Positions 12,201 through 24,430 are shown, numbered from the stretch's first letter. The stretch is DNA of 64,000 nt from Cymbidium sinense (GCA_021442155.1 CM038214.1:19927808-19991807); one strand, 5' to 3'. Program-made: numbers and translations. The notes: generated by a model not told the origin, from the sequence alone.

Positions 12201-14769
12201 ATTTCTTATATAAATCAACACATGAATATTGAAAGAGAACTCAACATTCATACACTTAAGCTATAAGCACATGATTTTTTTTATATATTTATAACTAGCA
12301 TCATAACACATATTATTATTCATTTATAAGCTTTTGTAAAATACATTTGGATTTAATAGTGATAATATCATTCATATATTAAATTAAATCAACACATGCA
12401 AGCTTACATAAAGGAAATCCATTTTTTATTTTTGATTTTGAAAAGATGGATGCATGAATTCAAATGACATACCAAATTTAACATGATTTGAAAGAGGACA
12501 ATCAAATATAAGCATGTGATTTATTCAACCAAACTAGTTCTTAAGGACAATTAAATCAAATAAGATTATTTAAAGAAAACCAAAGATTTTTTATTAATTA
12601 AGTTTTGGATTTGATTTCATTTAAAGAGGAGAAGAGAAATCATCACTTTCTATTTTAAACCCATTCCCACATTTTTGATTTGATTTAATTTAAGGAAATG
12701 TAGTTAAGTTGATTTTATGAGTTAATTAGGTTGAAATCTTAATTAGATGAGTTAATTACCGTTACTTATGTCACCTTAAAATAATTAACTAAATAATTAT
12801 GGCCAACATGATATCCATGGAAAAAAATTTGCAATGATCCCACGAAATAAAAGGAACCTAATGCAATTGGCTCATGATTAATAGTTAATTAGATTAAGGG
12901 ACTTAATTAATTACTCTTATGGTTTTCCCACACATGTGGACTAACCATAAATTTGTTAAACTCAGCACATTAAACACCAAAAATACCCCATGGTTTTGGT
13001 TAATTAAAGTCTAATGTGATTATGACTTTAATTTGATTAATTGATTTAATTAATTAGTTAAATATTAATTTCATTTTAAAAAGGGTGAAATGAATTTGGG
13101 AAAGGGGTCCCAACCTATTCCTTAGTTCACTTCTTGTTGAATAATGATTAATAAACTTATTTAACCAATTTATTACTATTCATGGGATTAATTAATCATT
13201 AATTAACTTAAAAGAGTAGTTAAGGTATAATTAGTCAATATTTCTAATTAAGTAAGCAATAAATCCCAACCAAATCATGGGAGGAGGAGTCCCATTAAAT
13301 TAACCCACAAAATTTGGGATTAATTTCTCAAATATTTATGGAGTAATTAAGCTAATTAATTTGTAATTAAACCTTATTAATATTTAAATTAATTATGATT
13401 ATTTTGATTAATTATCCTCAAATACCTTTAAAATGAGTATTTATTTGCATGTTTTTATTTCTCGATTTTTTTGATTTTAGAAGATTACCATTAAAATGAT
13501 TAATTAATCATAATTAAAGCTAATCTATGATTGCCATGTGGTGTGAGATGACCTGCTTTCCACATGGCATAATGCAATTGGCTATTTAAAACATATCCGA
13601 CTCAGCGCCTACATGGCGATGGTGGACGCACTTTCTCGTCCATCATCCAATCTAAGATTGGATGACTATGATTAATCCACACAAGTTAAATCAAATCAAT
13701 CTAAGTAATCACGACCATTCATCGAAAAACAAATGGTGTGTGGTCTAACATACAGTGAGAGAGAATGGAGTTCGTTCACCATTGCTCACTTGATCTAGGC
13801 TTGCAGCTTGGATCAACTCCAAAAGTATCCACACCTTCATGACATCGATCGAAAAGATCCAACGGTCAAGATCACATGAGATGCAAGTTTTCTTCAAAAC
13901 ACTCCAAGCCATTTTTAAGGATCAATTTTGGAAGCATACCTGCGAGCTCAACATGGCTCGACCGATTGAGGAAGTTTCATCTAGTGGAGATGAAACCTTG
14001 TTGAACAACAATTGGATCAATTCCTCGATGTTCACTCAGAAGGCCATGAACCTATAATTTTTAGCTCGACTTTGATTGAAGTCCCACCTCTAGTGCTTGA
14101 GAATCTTGGGAGATGATTCTTTCTTACTCGATGAGGCCTAGAGAAGGTTCATACAAAGTTAATTTGATTTTAATGGAGAAATGGAGAAGTTAGGGTAGAA
14201 ATGGGAGTGTCCTATTTCAAGATGAACAATAATATCATTTTTTGATCAAGGAATGAGCTTGGGATCTTAGGGAATGGCATCTTGGGTAGCTAGGCTTTGG
14301 CATGATTTTGTGTGTGTTTGAGTGGAAACTGGGGGTGTATACCCCCTTCCTCTTGATCAGATGGTGGGATCAAGTTTGGCTTCTAGTGGCAGTGCGGCCA
14401 TCTCAGGGTGTCATAGGTGGCAGGGAGGAGGTGAGTTGGCTTAACTTGGTTGGTTGAAGGTGTGGAGGTGGCTGCCAAAGAGGAATCATGGGTATCGTAT
14501 GGGTTTCAAATGCTATGATGGAGGGTGAGGTGATTTCACCTCCCATGGGTCATTAACCCAACCACCCCTTCAGGTTGTGAGTGTCCAGGTGCCTAGGTGG
14601 ACCATTACAGAGTACCAAGTGGCGAATGGAAATGACCACTTACATGGGTGATTTGTCTCATGTGATGCCCTTGAACCAAGGGCAGAATGATCATATGGCA
14701 TTAGATTTTATTTGATGCAGACTTAAAATGAGCCAAAAGTGGGTTAGCTGAAATTTCAAGTCAATTGGA

Positions 14770-15640
14770 GTTCATTTGGTTTGCTTTGGATCAATTTGAC
14801 TCATTTAGGTCAAATTGGATTAGGTTAGGTCAAGTTGATCAATTGGTCAAATTAGTCAAACCAAGGATTGGGTCAAGTTCGTATGATCATTTGGAATGTT
14901 TTGGTTCAATTGGTTTGGTTTACTTTGGTTAAGATTTTATTTTGGCTCATTTGAATTCATTTTGGTCAAATGGGTAAGTTGACCAATTTGACTAAATTGG
15001 CCAAATTGGCTTGGGTTGGGTGTTGGTTTGGGTTTAGCTGACCAATTGAAGATGATTGTAGGCTTTGGTTTTAATTAATTTGGATTTAGACTTGATTTAG
15101 GCCAAATTGACCCTTTAGGTCAATTTGGGCTAAATAATTATTCAATTCAACCATGGCTTTGGTCAAGTTCAACAATCAATTTGGAATCAATTTTAGCCAT
15201 TAGTTGTAATCAATTTGGTTTATATTTTGATTTGGCATAATTTGATATATTAGTTTAATTTTGGTCAACTTGGGTCAAGAGGACCAATTGGGTTTGGTTT
15301 GACTCAATTGAAGGTCAAGTCATATTCAAATATTGATTTTGATTTGGTATGAATCATTGGTTTCAAGTGATTTGGCATAGGTTGCAATTTGGCTTGTTTG
15401 GGTTCATATGGGTTAAGGGGTTGAATTGGTCAAATGACCAAGTTGACTTGGATTGACCAAATTTGTGCTAATTGATCAACTTAGGGTGATTAATAATCAT
15501 GATGGGAGGTTTTGATGGTCTTGCTTCAATCCAATTTGGGTAGGATTAGAACTTGGCTCAAATAGGTCAAATTGTCCACTTTGGGTCAAGTGGACCAATT
15601 GGGTTTAGTTGGATTGATTTTGGGTTGAGTTTGATTTAGT
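14770..15640. repeat. GTCAA/TTGAC-rich array, about 155-bp period
   Basis: Phrases such as 'TTTAGGTCAAATTGG' and 'AAGTTGACCAATTTGAC' recur, with more than twenty GTCAA/TTGAC cores on the two strands. Anchor phrases fall near 14,800, 14,960, 15,110 and 15,260, giving a period of about 155 bp. The same array lies at 49,840-50,720. TTGAC(C/T) is the core of the plant W-box bound by WRKY factors, but the array may simply be an expanded simple motif. Confidence 0.7.
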
Positions 15641-15779
15641 TAATTTTATGTATGGATTTGGGATTAATTTATAAATTCAATTGCAATTGGCTTGGGTCCA
15701 AATGGGTTTTGGTTCATTTGAACATTTCAAATCAGAAGTGTTAAGTTGGGTTTGACTTGGGTTGATTTTGGTTTGGCTT

Positions 15780-16270
15780 GATGATTGTAGATTTCATTAA
15801 TATTTATGAATATGATTGAAGGTATGATTGATTCATGAGAAAATCAATTGAATTTGGGTTTTGGAATGAAGGAATTTGGCTAAGTCCATGTAGTTGGGTC
15901 TTTTGCCATAGGTTTTGATTTTGATTTGATTTAGTTTTGATGATTAAAATGTATATTTCATTTAAATTTGCGAAGATGATTGAAAATATGATTGATTTAT
16001 GAGAAAATCAATAGAGTTTGACTTGATTTGGATTAAGATTTGGCTAAGTCCATGGGATAGGTCATATGGCTTAGGAAGGGTTTTGAATTAATTTTATTTT
16101 TTTACTTAGTTTTAATCATTTGAATGTATATTTGATTTATATTTATGAAGATAATTGAAGATATAAATTGACTATGAGAAAATGAATTGATTTTGGATTG
16201 ATTTGGATTACGATTTGGCTAAGTCCATGGGATAGGTCATATGGCTTAGGAAGGGTGAAGTTTGGATTTG
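15780..16270 (+). repeat. About 165-bp AT-rich subrepeats, three units
   Basis: Units near 15,790, 15,950 and 16,120 each hold 'ATATTTATGAAT' or a variant, 'ATGAGAAAATCAAT', then 'TTTGGCTAAGTCCATG'. Related arrays occur at 51,040-51,560 and in the fragment at 54,735-55,130. Confidence 0.75.
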
Positions 16271-16581
16271 ATCATGGGCTTCAATCATTTGGTTTTGGAA
16301 TTTGGGTTTGGATTTGGATTTGAATTTGATGTTTGAATTGAACTTGAGGTTTGGTGTAAGAAGGTGAACATGGAATGGATTTGGGTTGTAGGGTAGTTGG
16401 ATTATCCTAATCCCTAGGGCATGACCTAATCATATGTTTAACCTTTATAAGTCTTTAGGCTTAGGTTAAGTGTAATTATTAGTGTCTTATGACTAGGGAA
16501 GTTTTAGTGTCTAGAAACTTTTAAGGCTAAGATGGTAAGATTGAATCCACACTCCAAAAGAGTGTCAGAGCCTTAGGCTCA

Positions 16582-16599
16582 TGGTGCCATTGGAGATAG
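16582..16599 (+). other. Decayed primer-binding site, tRNA-Asp type
   Basis: TGGTGCCATTGGAGATAG aligns with TGGCGCCGTTGCCGGGGA, the complement of a plant tRNA-Asp 3' end used by many Athila and Tat-lineage elements. The first two differences are exactly C-to-T and G-to-A changes at CpG positions, as expected for a methylated, silenced element. It follows ...GGCTCA, a plausible LTR end. From memory of the family, unverified by search. Confidence 0.6.
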
Positions 16600-16603
16600 A
16601 TGA

Positions 16604-16850
16604 TTGGAAGAATCCAAGTTTCACATTATAGGCTCAGATACATCTTCCAATGCTTTGTTTGGGAGTCCATGTATACATCAGAACAACATAGTTCCATCAT
16701 CTTTGCATCAGTGTATGAAGTTCATGAGAGGTGAGATCGTCTACTATGTCAAAGGAGATCTCAAACCATTTATAGTTCATAAGGTCAGCATATATGAGGT
16801 TGTAGCTTACTACCTCCATCAAAATCAACAAGTGTATTCTCACAAACTTG
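16604..16850 (+). pseudogene. Ty3/gypsy protease C-terminal end (pol remnant)
   Basis: The frame reads SNALFGSPCIHQN and then VPSSLHQCMKF. This corresponds to the LLGRPWIH...VPSSLHQ segment that closes the aspartic protease of Ty3/gypsy polyproteins and leads toward reverse transcriptase. The conserved R-P-W of LLGRPWIH has become S-P-C. It starts only a few bases after the primer-binding site. The whole gag gene and the protease catalytic DTG region are therefore missing, an internal deletion of a few kilobases compared with an intact element. An A-rich stretch from 16,860 gives a meaningless Lys/Arg run, after which recognisable coding is lost. Confidence 0.75.
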
Positions 16851-17739
16851 GCAAAAAGTTTAAAAATAAAAGAAAAAGAAAAAAAAAAAAAGAAAAGAAA
16901 AGAAGAAAATTAAAAAAAATAAAGAGTGAAAATATACTTGGAGGAGGAAGTGGAGCTATTATATTCACAATTTGTTACTCCATTCAAACATATGGGTAGG
17001 ACTTGACCTCCATCAAGCAGAGGAAGAGGCTAGTTGAGGCGGTCCCAAGGGAAATTGTATCCTTATGGCCCTAATAAAAGATATGTTCCGAGTACACACT
17101 ATCCATATAGACTGAGAATCTAATTCATAGGATGAATATTATATGGTTAGCGCATCTTCTCTAGATTCCCTTGGAGGTGACAATTAAGCTAGATAGTGAT
17201 AAAGATCGGGTCCAAGCAAAGCATTAGTGTATCCAAGTCTATATGTGAAATAGTTAGACATCAGTTGGGAACCTTATCTTTAACCCCACTTTCCTCTCAA
17301 GAAGCTAAGGTTTTGGTAGTTATGAAAGCCCCAAAGTCATCCAGTTGTGAATACGAGGTTCTTTTAAGAGCACCATCCGTCTAGAAGTTGATGTAGAACT
17401 TGAGGATGATTCATAAAGATTTAATAGGATTACCTTTTGATTGGTATTTGCCTTGTGATCATAATTTAGCAAAGAACACATACTTGGTCAAAACATAGGT
17501 CAGACTACTCCAAAAGAATAAAAGAAAAAATACAAAAGCTCTCAATCAAGATAGGGACTAGGATTCGATACAGTGGGTCCAGTCGATGATGACGATTACT
17601 TCTTAGTCATCACCAATCATTTGGAATCTGATAGGTTCTTTTAAAATTACATTAACTCATATGAGGAGGTTTAGAAATTTCAAATGATCCAAATGATTTT
17701 GAAGTCAAAGATGCATCGCCAGAGTTCAAAGAGATCAAG

Positions 17740-18780
17740 TCAACCATCGATGAGCTCGGAAATTAACTTAGGAATTGAAGAAGATCCACATCATTTCTTT
17801 GTTGAATGAAATTGAAACCAATATAGTTAGGCTATTGGAAGTTTAAGGACTACTTTGCATGGAGTTATGAGATGTCTAGATTAGATCTTGGCATAGCGGT
17901 CCATAAATTAGTAATAGAGCTTACGTTAACCCTATCAAGCAAGCTTCTAGATGCATGCATTATACATAGAACAACATGTCATTTTGAAGTCAAGAAATTG
18001 ATTGATCTTCATTCGAGAAGAAAAATACCCTACTTGGTTAGCTAGTGTCATCCCAGTTATTAAAAATATTATTCAAACTCACATATGCGTCAATTTTAGG
18101 GATTTAAATAAGGTATGTCAAAAAGGCAAATTTTAACTACCAATCCCAGAGCTAATGGTGAACATTACCTCATCTCATACAGTCTTCTCTTTCATTGATG
18201 GCACATCTAGATATAACCAAATAAAGATGGCCCTTGAAGATGAAAGAAACACTGCTTTTAGAACCCTGATCAAAATCTATTGCTATAAAGTCATGCCTTT
18301 TAGCCTCAAAAATGCTAGTGTTACATAACAATGGGCTATAACTTGAATCTTTGACAAACTCATTCATCATCAAGTTGAGTGCTCTCGATGATCTCGGGGT
18401 CAAAAGTAGAGAAAAGGAAGATGATCTATTTGACTTGAGAGTAGTTTTCAAATAATTAAGATAATTTAATCTCAAAATGAACCCCCTGAAGTGTGCATTC
18501 ACAGTAGCTGTAGGGATATTCCTTGAGTTTGTTATCCTACACCAGGGAATCAAAATCAATCTAGAGAAGATCAAGGAAATATTACAAATGCCACCCCCTA
18601 AATGTTTAACTCAACTCAGATCATTCCAAGGGCAATTGGAATATCTAAGATGCTTTATATCCAACCTTTTAGGAAGATGTCATCCATTCTCATTAGTTGT
18701 CAAAAAGGATGTCAAGTTTAAGTAGGATGACAAGTGTGAGCATGCCTTTGAAGACATCAAGCATTACTTGATGACAGTCT
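17740..18780 (+). pseudogene. Tat-lineage Ty3/gypsy reverse transcriptase remnant
   Basis: The linker 'LGIEEDPHHFFV' (about 17,770) precedes the RT. The RT begins WLASVIPVIKN (18,028) and continues VNFRDLNKVC, LPIPELMVN, FIDGTSRYNQIKMA, AFRTLIKIYCYKVMPF and SLKNASV. It then runs through MNPLKCAF, EMPPP-like QMPPPKCLTQLRSFQG and FISNLLGRCHPFS. The catalytic YVDD box survives only as a frameshifted DD (near 18,388) with two bases lost before it. In-frame stops occur, for example in KF*LPIP and T*QW. The motif order and wording match Tat/Ogre-type elements. In a live element this enzyme copies the element RNA into DNA in the cytoplasmic particle; here it is dead. Confidence 0.88.
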
Positions 18781-18789
18781 ATCTCCTCT

Positions 18790-19110
18790 TCAAGCGCTCA
18801 TACATTACACTACTACGTTAGATGACTCCCTTAGTGCTTTGTTGGCCCAAGCTAATGATGAAAGAAAGGAAAATGCACTCTACTACCTCTGCCGTTGTCT
18901 AATCCCCACTAAGGCTAATTATCCACCCACTGAGAAGCATTGCCTAGTTTTAATCTTTGCATCCTAAAAGCTACAGCACTACATGATTTCTCATAAGGTG
19001 AACTTGATCATTAGGATTAATCCACTTCTGATATCTCATGACAATGAAGCTATTTGGATGGTTGGCATGATGGTCCATGATCCTCTCAGTTTGTCATTAC
19101 TTTCCTCCAT
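18790..19110 (+). pseudogene. Ty3/gypsy RNase H remnant
   Basis: The block follows the RT with no gap and reads SLSALLAQANDERKENALYYL, then NYPPTEKHCLVLIFAS, KLQHYMISHKVNLI and INPLL. These match the standard RNase H domain of gypsy pol (SLGALLAQ...YY.SR...Y...EK.CLAL.FA...LRHY). It contains stops and several substitutions, so it is non-functional. Confidence 0.82.
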
Positions 19111-19199
19111 GCGTGAAAGGATAAGCATGAATTTCTCTTCTTCTTAACTCTTCTTAGTGATGATCACCCTAATAAATCATGAACTTAGGGGATACTAGA

Positions 19200-19470
19200 A
19201 TTCACCATTGGGAGATGTAGTTTGATGGTGTGGCTTCCTAGAGGAGAAGTACAACAATCTACTATTTCAAGAAAGATGGTAGAATAGTTCTCTTAACTAT
19301 GGACCATGATGTGATGAGATTCTCATATTCTGTCAATCCTTGCACCAACAATGAAGCCAATGAGCCTTTGATTGCTAGTTTGGAGTTAGTCGTTACTCTA
19401 AGCATCCAAAACATCAACATCTTCAAAATTCTCACTAGTTATACCAAATCGCTAGGTCCTATATGGTTAT
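19200..19470 (+). pseudogene. Second (archaeal-type) RNase H remnant, Tat hallmark
   Basis: The frame reads FDGVAS, then a decayed stretch, then FSYSVNPCTNNEANEPLIASLE, followed by INIFKILT. This is the FDG...PYSF.L...CSNNEAEYEALIAGLE...L.I.GDS pattern of the extra RNase H carried by Tat-lineage (Ogre-type) elements downstream of the usual RNase H. The E-Y of NNEAEY has become N-E-P here. Presence of both domains in this order places the element in the Tat clade. Confidence 0.78.
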
Positions 19471-19559
19471 AATGCTCCATCACTACCAAAAGTGCATACC
19501 CACTGGCCATCATGGCCATTTGAGTGTTGGTACCAAATAGTGGGTCGATTGATCCTTCT

Positions 19560-20300
19560 TCTTCCAATGGTCATCGATTCATCTTACCTCTTACTTTTCT
19601 AAATGTGTGAAGGTGATTATGCTTTAGAGATGTCACAAATCAATTATCAATTTTTTAAGAACCATATCATATATAGGTTCTAAGTGCCTCGATGAATTAT
19701 ATCGATAATTGTATTGCATTCAAGAACCGAGATCAACAACTCGCATAGAGATATAGTATAGATTAAAGATATTTTACCATCAACTACTCGAAAATGACTT
19801 GGTAGAAGCCTTCAACAAAGCTCTCATCCAAATATCGAAGAAGGTCTAAAATAAAAGTGATAATGGCATGGTTACTTGAAGCATTGTGGTCCACCAACAT
19901 ATATAACTCCAACTTATTCTCCTTTCTCCTTATTGTATGGGTCCAAAGTTGTTCTACAAGTATAACACCCATCACTAAGGATAGTAGTAGAAAGTTCACA
20001 AAGAGCATAATGCCAAGTTACGGTTAGAAGAGCTCAAAGGTTTAGAGAGATATGCCTCTGAGCATGCCAAAACCTCAAATTGTATAAAGCTAAAATGATT
20101 CAAGCTCACAATATGGTCCTCTCTAGAGCTTTTCAAGTAGAAAGCTTATTTTAGTTCTAAGGAGACCGATTGCTCATCTGAAGATGGGAGGCAAGTTTGA
20201 ACCCACTTGGGAAGGCCCTTCCACCATAGGGAATGCCTACCAAGGAGGATCTTATCAACATGAATCATAAGGAGAGCACCCAATGCTTCCAATAAATGGG
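19560..20300 (+). pseudogene. Ty3/gypsy integrase remnant with C-terminal domain
   Basis: The core reads LVEAFNKALIQISKK (near 19,798), matching the GLAEAFNKTL segment after the catalytic core, followed by a decayed stretch. Near 20,160 the C-terminal segment resembles the Tat-type VL..RRPI followed by GKF.P.W.GPF and AY.GG. In the sequence these appear as KETDCSSEDGR in one frame and HLKMGGKFEPTWEGPF in another. Stops and frameshifts are frequent, so the enzyme that would insert the element cDNA is lost. The coding part of the element ends here and a noncoding tail follows. Confidence 0.75.
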
Positions 20301-20369
20301 CTATACTTAAAGAAATATTTTTAAATATGTTTAAAAATAATAATCCTTAATGAAAATTCTATTTCAAAT

Positions 20370-22850
20370 TTAATCTCTTCTATGTTGAAAGTATTCTTGT
20401 TTGCAAATCTGCCATGATGTGTTTAGGGTAGGTGTAAGGAACCAGAGCGGTATCATATCCTCCATCGACATAGCACAAATACAAACTACACACAAACATA
20501 TAAAACAAACACATAAATTTTGTCTCAGGCTACTTTGGGTTGAGATAATGCCCCCAACGACACTCACTCAGTAGCTGCTCTAAGTCAGGCTAACGTGCTA
20601 CCCTACTAGTGTGTCACCTCAGTGATCTTCTTGCTTTGGAGGTTATAAGTTTGCTATGCTTTCCTTCCTTACTTGGCCACCCAACACCGATGTGCACCTT
20701 GTTAGTTTGGTAGGCCTTACAATGTGGCCGATAAGCTACCTTATGTTGGCTTCATTTAAGAGGATATGAGTCTGTTATACTTTCTTCTTGGATTAGCCTT
20801 TGTGCACTGAATGGGTCAAGTATATTTGAGATTTAGTATAAGTCCCCTAGCGGCTCCATCCCATTTTACTACTTCAAGTTTGGGTCCAGTCCTTCCTCGG
20901 GGCTACCCGCATAGTAGTCGCTCTAGTTCAGATAACATCTGTCTTGAGGATGATAGACTATCCCGATGATCAATTTTGATTAGAAAGTTGTAAGCCTTCA
21001 TTCTTTCTTTCCAGATTGATTATTGCACACCAACAGGCACCTTAGGTTGGTTAGTTCTCACTATGCTGATGGATACACCACTCATGTCGGATACACCTTA
21101 GGTTGGTTGGTTCTCCCACCAGGATACACCACTCATGATAGATGTAAGTCTACTATACTTAGTTGGTCTTGTATACTTATAGGCTTTCTTTTTTAGGGCT
21201 CAGAATAACAACCCTATTAGCACCTCCTGAATGGGAACTATATTTGGATCACATCCTTTGCGACCTCATTTAGACACTACTCAGGTTGCTATTAGATTGG
21301 ACACTTTCCCTTTCCTAGTAACCACCCCTATGGTTGGAGAATCGATCCTGTGGATTTGCATATTATCCATTGGTCTAGTAAATCTGAGATAAGTCAAGGC
21401 TGACATAGCCCCTTCTCAGTGTGGTCCCTCGTACACCAACAGGGTCCACGTAAACATATAAACAAAATATATATTCACTTGAGGATTAGGAGGACACCCT
21501 TAGCAGTACATTTTCCCGAGCAGACATCTTATCTTTAGGGCAGCGTTAGCAAAACTTCCAATAGGAATCATGTAAATACTCTTGATTTGTTATAAGTCAC
21601 CCTTGACATCACTGTAGTCACCTAAGTCGTTCAATTTTTGGTGCTACCAATAGGTCATACCAGTGATTGTTCCTTGATTTAGAAGATGTAAGTCTATTAT
21701 TCCTTTTTCCTAGCACCACTATTGCACACTAAAAGGCAACTCCTTAGGTTAGTTAGCTCAACCCCATGGCCAGTAGACTATCCCTTTGGATTTGTAACTC
21801 TGAAATAGGATAACTGCAATATATCCACTTCTCAATGAGTCCATCACACACCGACATGGTCTATAAATTAAATCTATCAAATTGATCGATCTCACATCCC
21901 CAGCGAATATGCCCTCAATTCAAAATCAAACTAAACCAAACAAACCATATCAAATCACATAAATTTAAGATAATATTAATTATGATTACTTTTGAGTTGA
22001 CATAAGTCCCCATCAGCATTCACTCAATAGTCACCAGGTCAGTTTGATTTTATTGTGCATCCAATAGGTCACCAATTTTGCATTAGAAGATGCGTGCTAT
22101 GCCATCTTCCTAGCATAATCGTTGCATGCCGAAAGGAAACCCTTTAAGTTGGATAGTGCTACCCCACAACCGGTGGACTATCCCTTTGGATTTATAAATT
22201 TGAGGTAGGTCAAGGTTGATATAGCCCCTTCTCAGTGGATCCATCACACACCGGCATGGTCCATACATTAACTCAGATAAAATTAAACCCAATCTATTTT
22301 TCCCTGGAGTTAATTCACATGCTTCTCCTAGTGGAGCCCCAAATCATATATAAATAAGTCAAACAAAATCAAATTCAAAACCAACCTCCTAATGGAGCCA
22401 AATTAAACCAACTCCCCAGTAGAGTCTAAATCAAAGAAATCTAACCAAACTGTTATCCCCAGTGGATACATCCCCAAAGAAATCTATGAAATCAAACTCA
22501 AATCGATCCCTAGAGAGAAACCTACTTCTCTAGCGAAGGTTCATATACTGATCCCCGAACTCAAGCCCATATCTCTAGTAGATATGCCACCAAATCAATT
22601 AAAAAAATAAATTAAAGTCAATTAGATCTTAATCCTTGGTGGATTATAGAATCTTATCCTTGAATCTTTCTTCTACAAATTATATAATCAAATCAAGTTC
22701 AAACCTTATCCCCAGATTTTTCTATGCCCTCGACATAGACCCCTCACATGTCATGTCCAATGCATGTGTGATCCCCTAGCGGATCTCCTTCCATGTCCTG
22801 GACATGGAATTCTCATCAAATCTTATTTTTTCTCTTATGCACACCTTTAT
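20370..22850. repeat. Phrase-repetitive noncoding tail of the Tat-lineage element
   Basis: No gene is visible. A diverged unit of about 410-440 bp repeats. Its anchor 'GACTATCCCTTTGGATTTRTAA' or variants falls near 21,335, 21,773 and 22,180, each followed by 'TAGCCCCTTCTCAGTG' and 'CCATCACACACCGACATGG' or variants. From 22,320 to 22,800 a shorter phrase of the type CCCCAGTGGA/CCTAGCGGA recurs at least eight times. Long noncoding regions between pol and the 3' LTR are normal for Tat elements. No 3' LTR matching 9,880-16,581 follows. Confidence 0.7.
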
Positions 22851-24430
22851 ACTTCAACCAAAAGCCTAATAATGTATTCATTAAAATTACATCATCTTAA
22901 CATTATAATCAACATTTTATGATTGGTGATGGTGCAAGCTCAAACTAACTATACAATATCATGCTAAACATATTATAGTGTGAATTAACACACTATATTA
23001 TATTATATTATATGATGTTATATTATAATTTTCTATAATATAATATATTGTCTAACATTACACCTCATTAGAATCACCTAAATGGAACAAATAACAAAAT
23101 TTTTTCAAAATGTGAATAATGCTGATTTTGGATGTAAAATTGTAATTTTTCTATTAGAAATGGTATAAAATAGCATAATTTTGGTGTTGCTTCTTGGTGT
23201 GTGCTATGAATTTGGCCATATTATTCCATCTTAACGTTCAAATTAACATTTTTGTGAGTTTTTTACCCAATGTATTATAAAAGCAAAACATTCTAAAATG
23301 TACAATAACATTTAGTAACACACCCCCACATTCATATATATGTGAAGTTATATTGGTATGTACATTATATTTTAATATGCTTTCATATAATATGTTATCT
23401 TAAATTACACCTTAAAATGAATCACTTTAAGAAAAAAAATTATAAAATTTGTTTGAACATGAACATTTTTTTAATGCAAAATTCCATTCTTTTGATTAAA
23501 TGACACACCATAGCACAACCCTAATGATATTTCCTAAAGCATACCTTAAATTTGGCTAAATCCCATCATCTCAGCCTATAAATAAGTATTTTTTTGAATT
23601 ATGCTAGTACAAACTCTACTATATCATACTATAACAAAGTAAAATATGCTAAACAATAAGTAGTAATACACAATAGTATGCTATAATGCAAAATGATATA
23701 GTATGTTATGGAATCCTATATTATAATACATTAAAACATATTATATTATATTATATTGCAAATCACATCACAATGGGTTGCTTAAGATAAAAATCATAAA
23801 ATTTGTCTAAACTATAAAAAACTATATATTTTATTTGTATCACTTACATATTTTAAATTAAAATAATATATTATGATGTCATGCTCTACCTTATTATGAA
23901 TTTGGCCAAATTGCACCACTTTAAAGTCTAAATCAAGATTTTTATAAATAATTCTAGTGTAGGCTCGACTGCATGATTGTAAAATACTAAAAAAACTTAA
24001 AATGTGTAGAATAATATATTATGATATATGATGCAATATTATGCTACAACATTTAATATTTATTTTGAACATAAAATCTTACTTTTTAGACAACAAGTGG
24101 CATAGTACAACTTTGGTACTACAACCTAATTCCCACTTCAAATTTAACAAATTTCATCATCTAATTTATTAAATCAATGTTTTTATGATTTATATTAACA
24201 TAGATTATAGGACACAATACCAAAATATACTTAAACATTTCAAAACATCTTATAACTTCCAAAAACCCATCACTACATGCTCAAATATATGATGTTACAT
24301 TATACTATAATAAATGGTATTATAATATGATCTAGGGTTAGGTTTTAAGGCATTCAAATCTCTAATAGTCTAGGGAAAGTATCTTTTTATTATGGCATTC
24401 AAATAATATTAATTAAACATAACTTTTTAT
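22850..24430. repeat. Old AT-rich satellite block
   Basis: No gene. About five diverged monomers, 230-360 bp apart, are centred near 22,890, 23,240, 23,570, 23,930 and 24,160. Each contains a version of 'AATTTGGCCAAATT' then 'CATCTTAA...TCAACATTTTTATGA' and 'CTAGTACAAGCTC'. Between them lie TATTATATTATA runs. Divergence is high, so the block is old. It may be a decayed tandem satellite or a subrepeat region of an unrecognised element. Confidence 0.55.

Larger units (their letters stand above)
9880..16581 (+). mobile_element. Giant LTR-like repeat, copy 2 (5' LTR of a Tat-lineage element, 5'-truncated)
   Basis: It matches copy 3 (44,270-51,890) in order along its length. Examples are 'GCTCTACCCTTATACAAC' at 10,442 and 45,690, the AAGCATAATCCC segments, the GTCAA-rich arrays, and the 165-180-bp AT-rich subrepeats. 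It starts about 0.8 kb inside the unit, so its 5' end is lost at the junction with the telomere-like array. The 3' end, ...GGCTCA, lies directly before a primer-binding site at 16,582. That adjacency is the main reason to call the block an LTR. Tat/Ogre-lineage elements are known for very long LTRs, which fits. No conserved ORF was found; open frames such as 13,839-14,057 are not kept in copy 3. Confidence 0.65.

Noticed and set aside
13839..14057. 72-residue ORF in giant repeat copy 2
   Set aside because: The frame is not kept in copy 3 near 48,900-49,100, and there is no recognisable domain.
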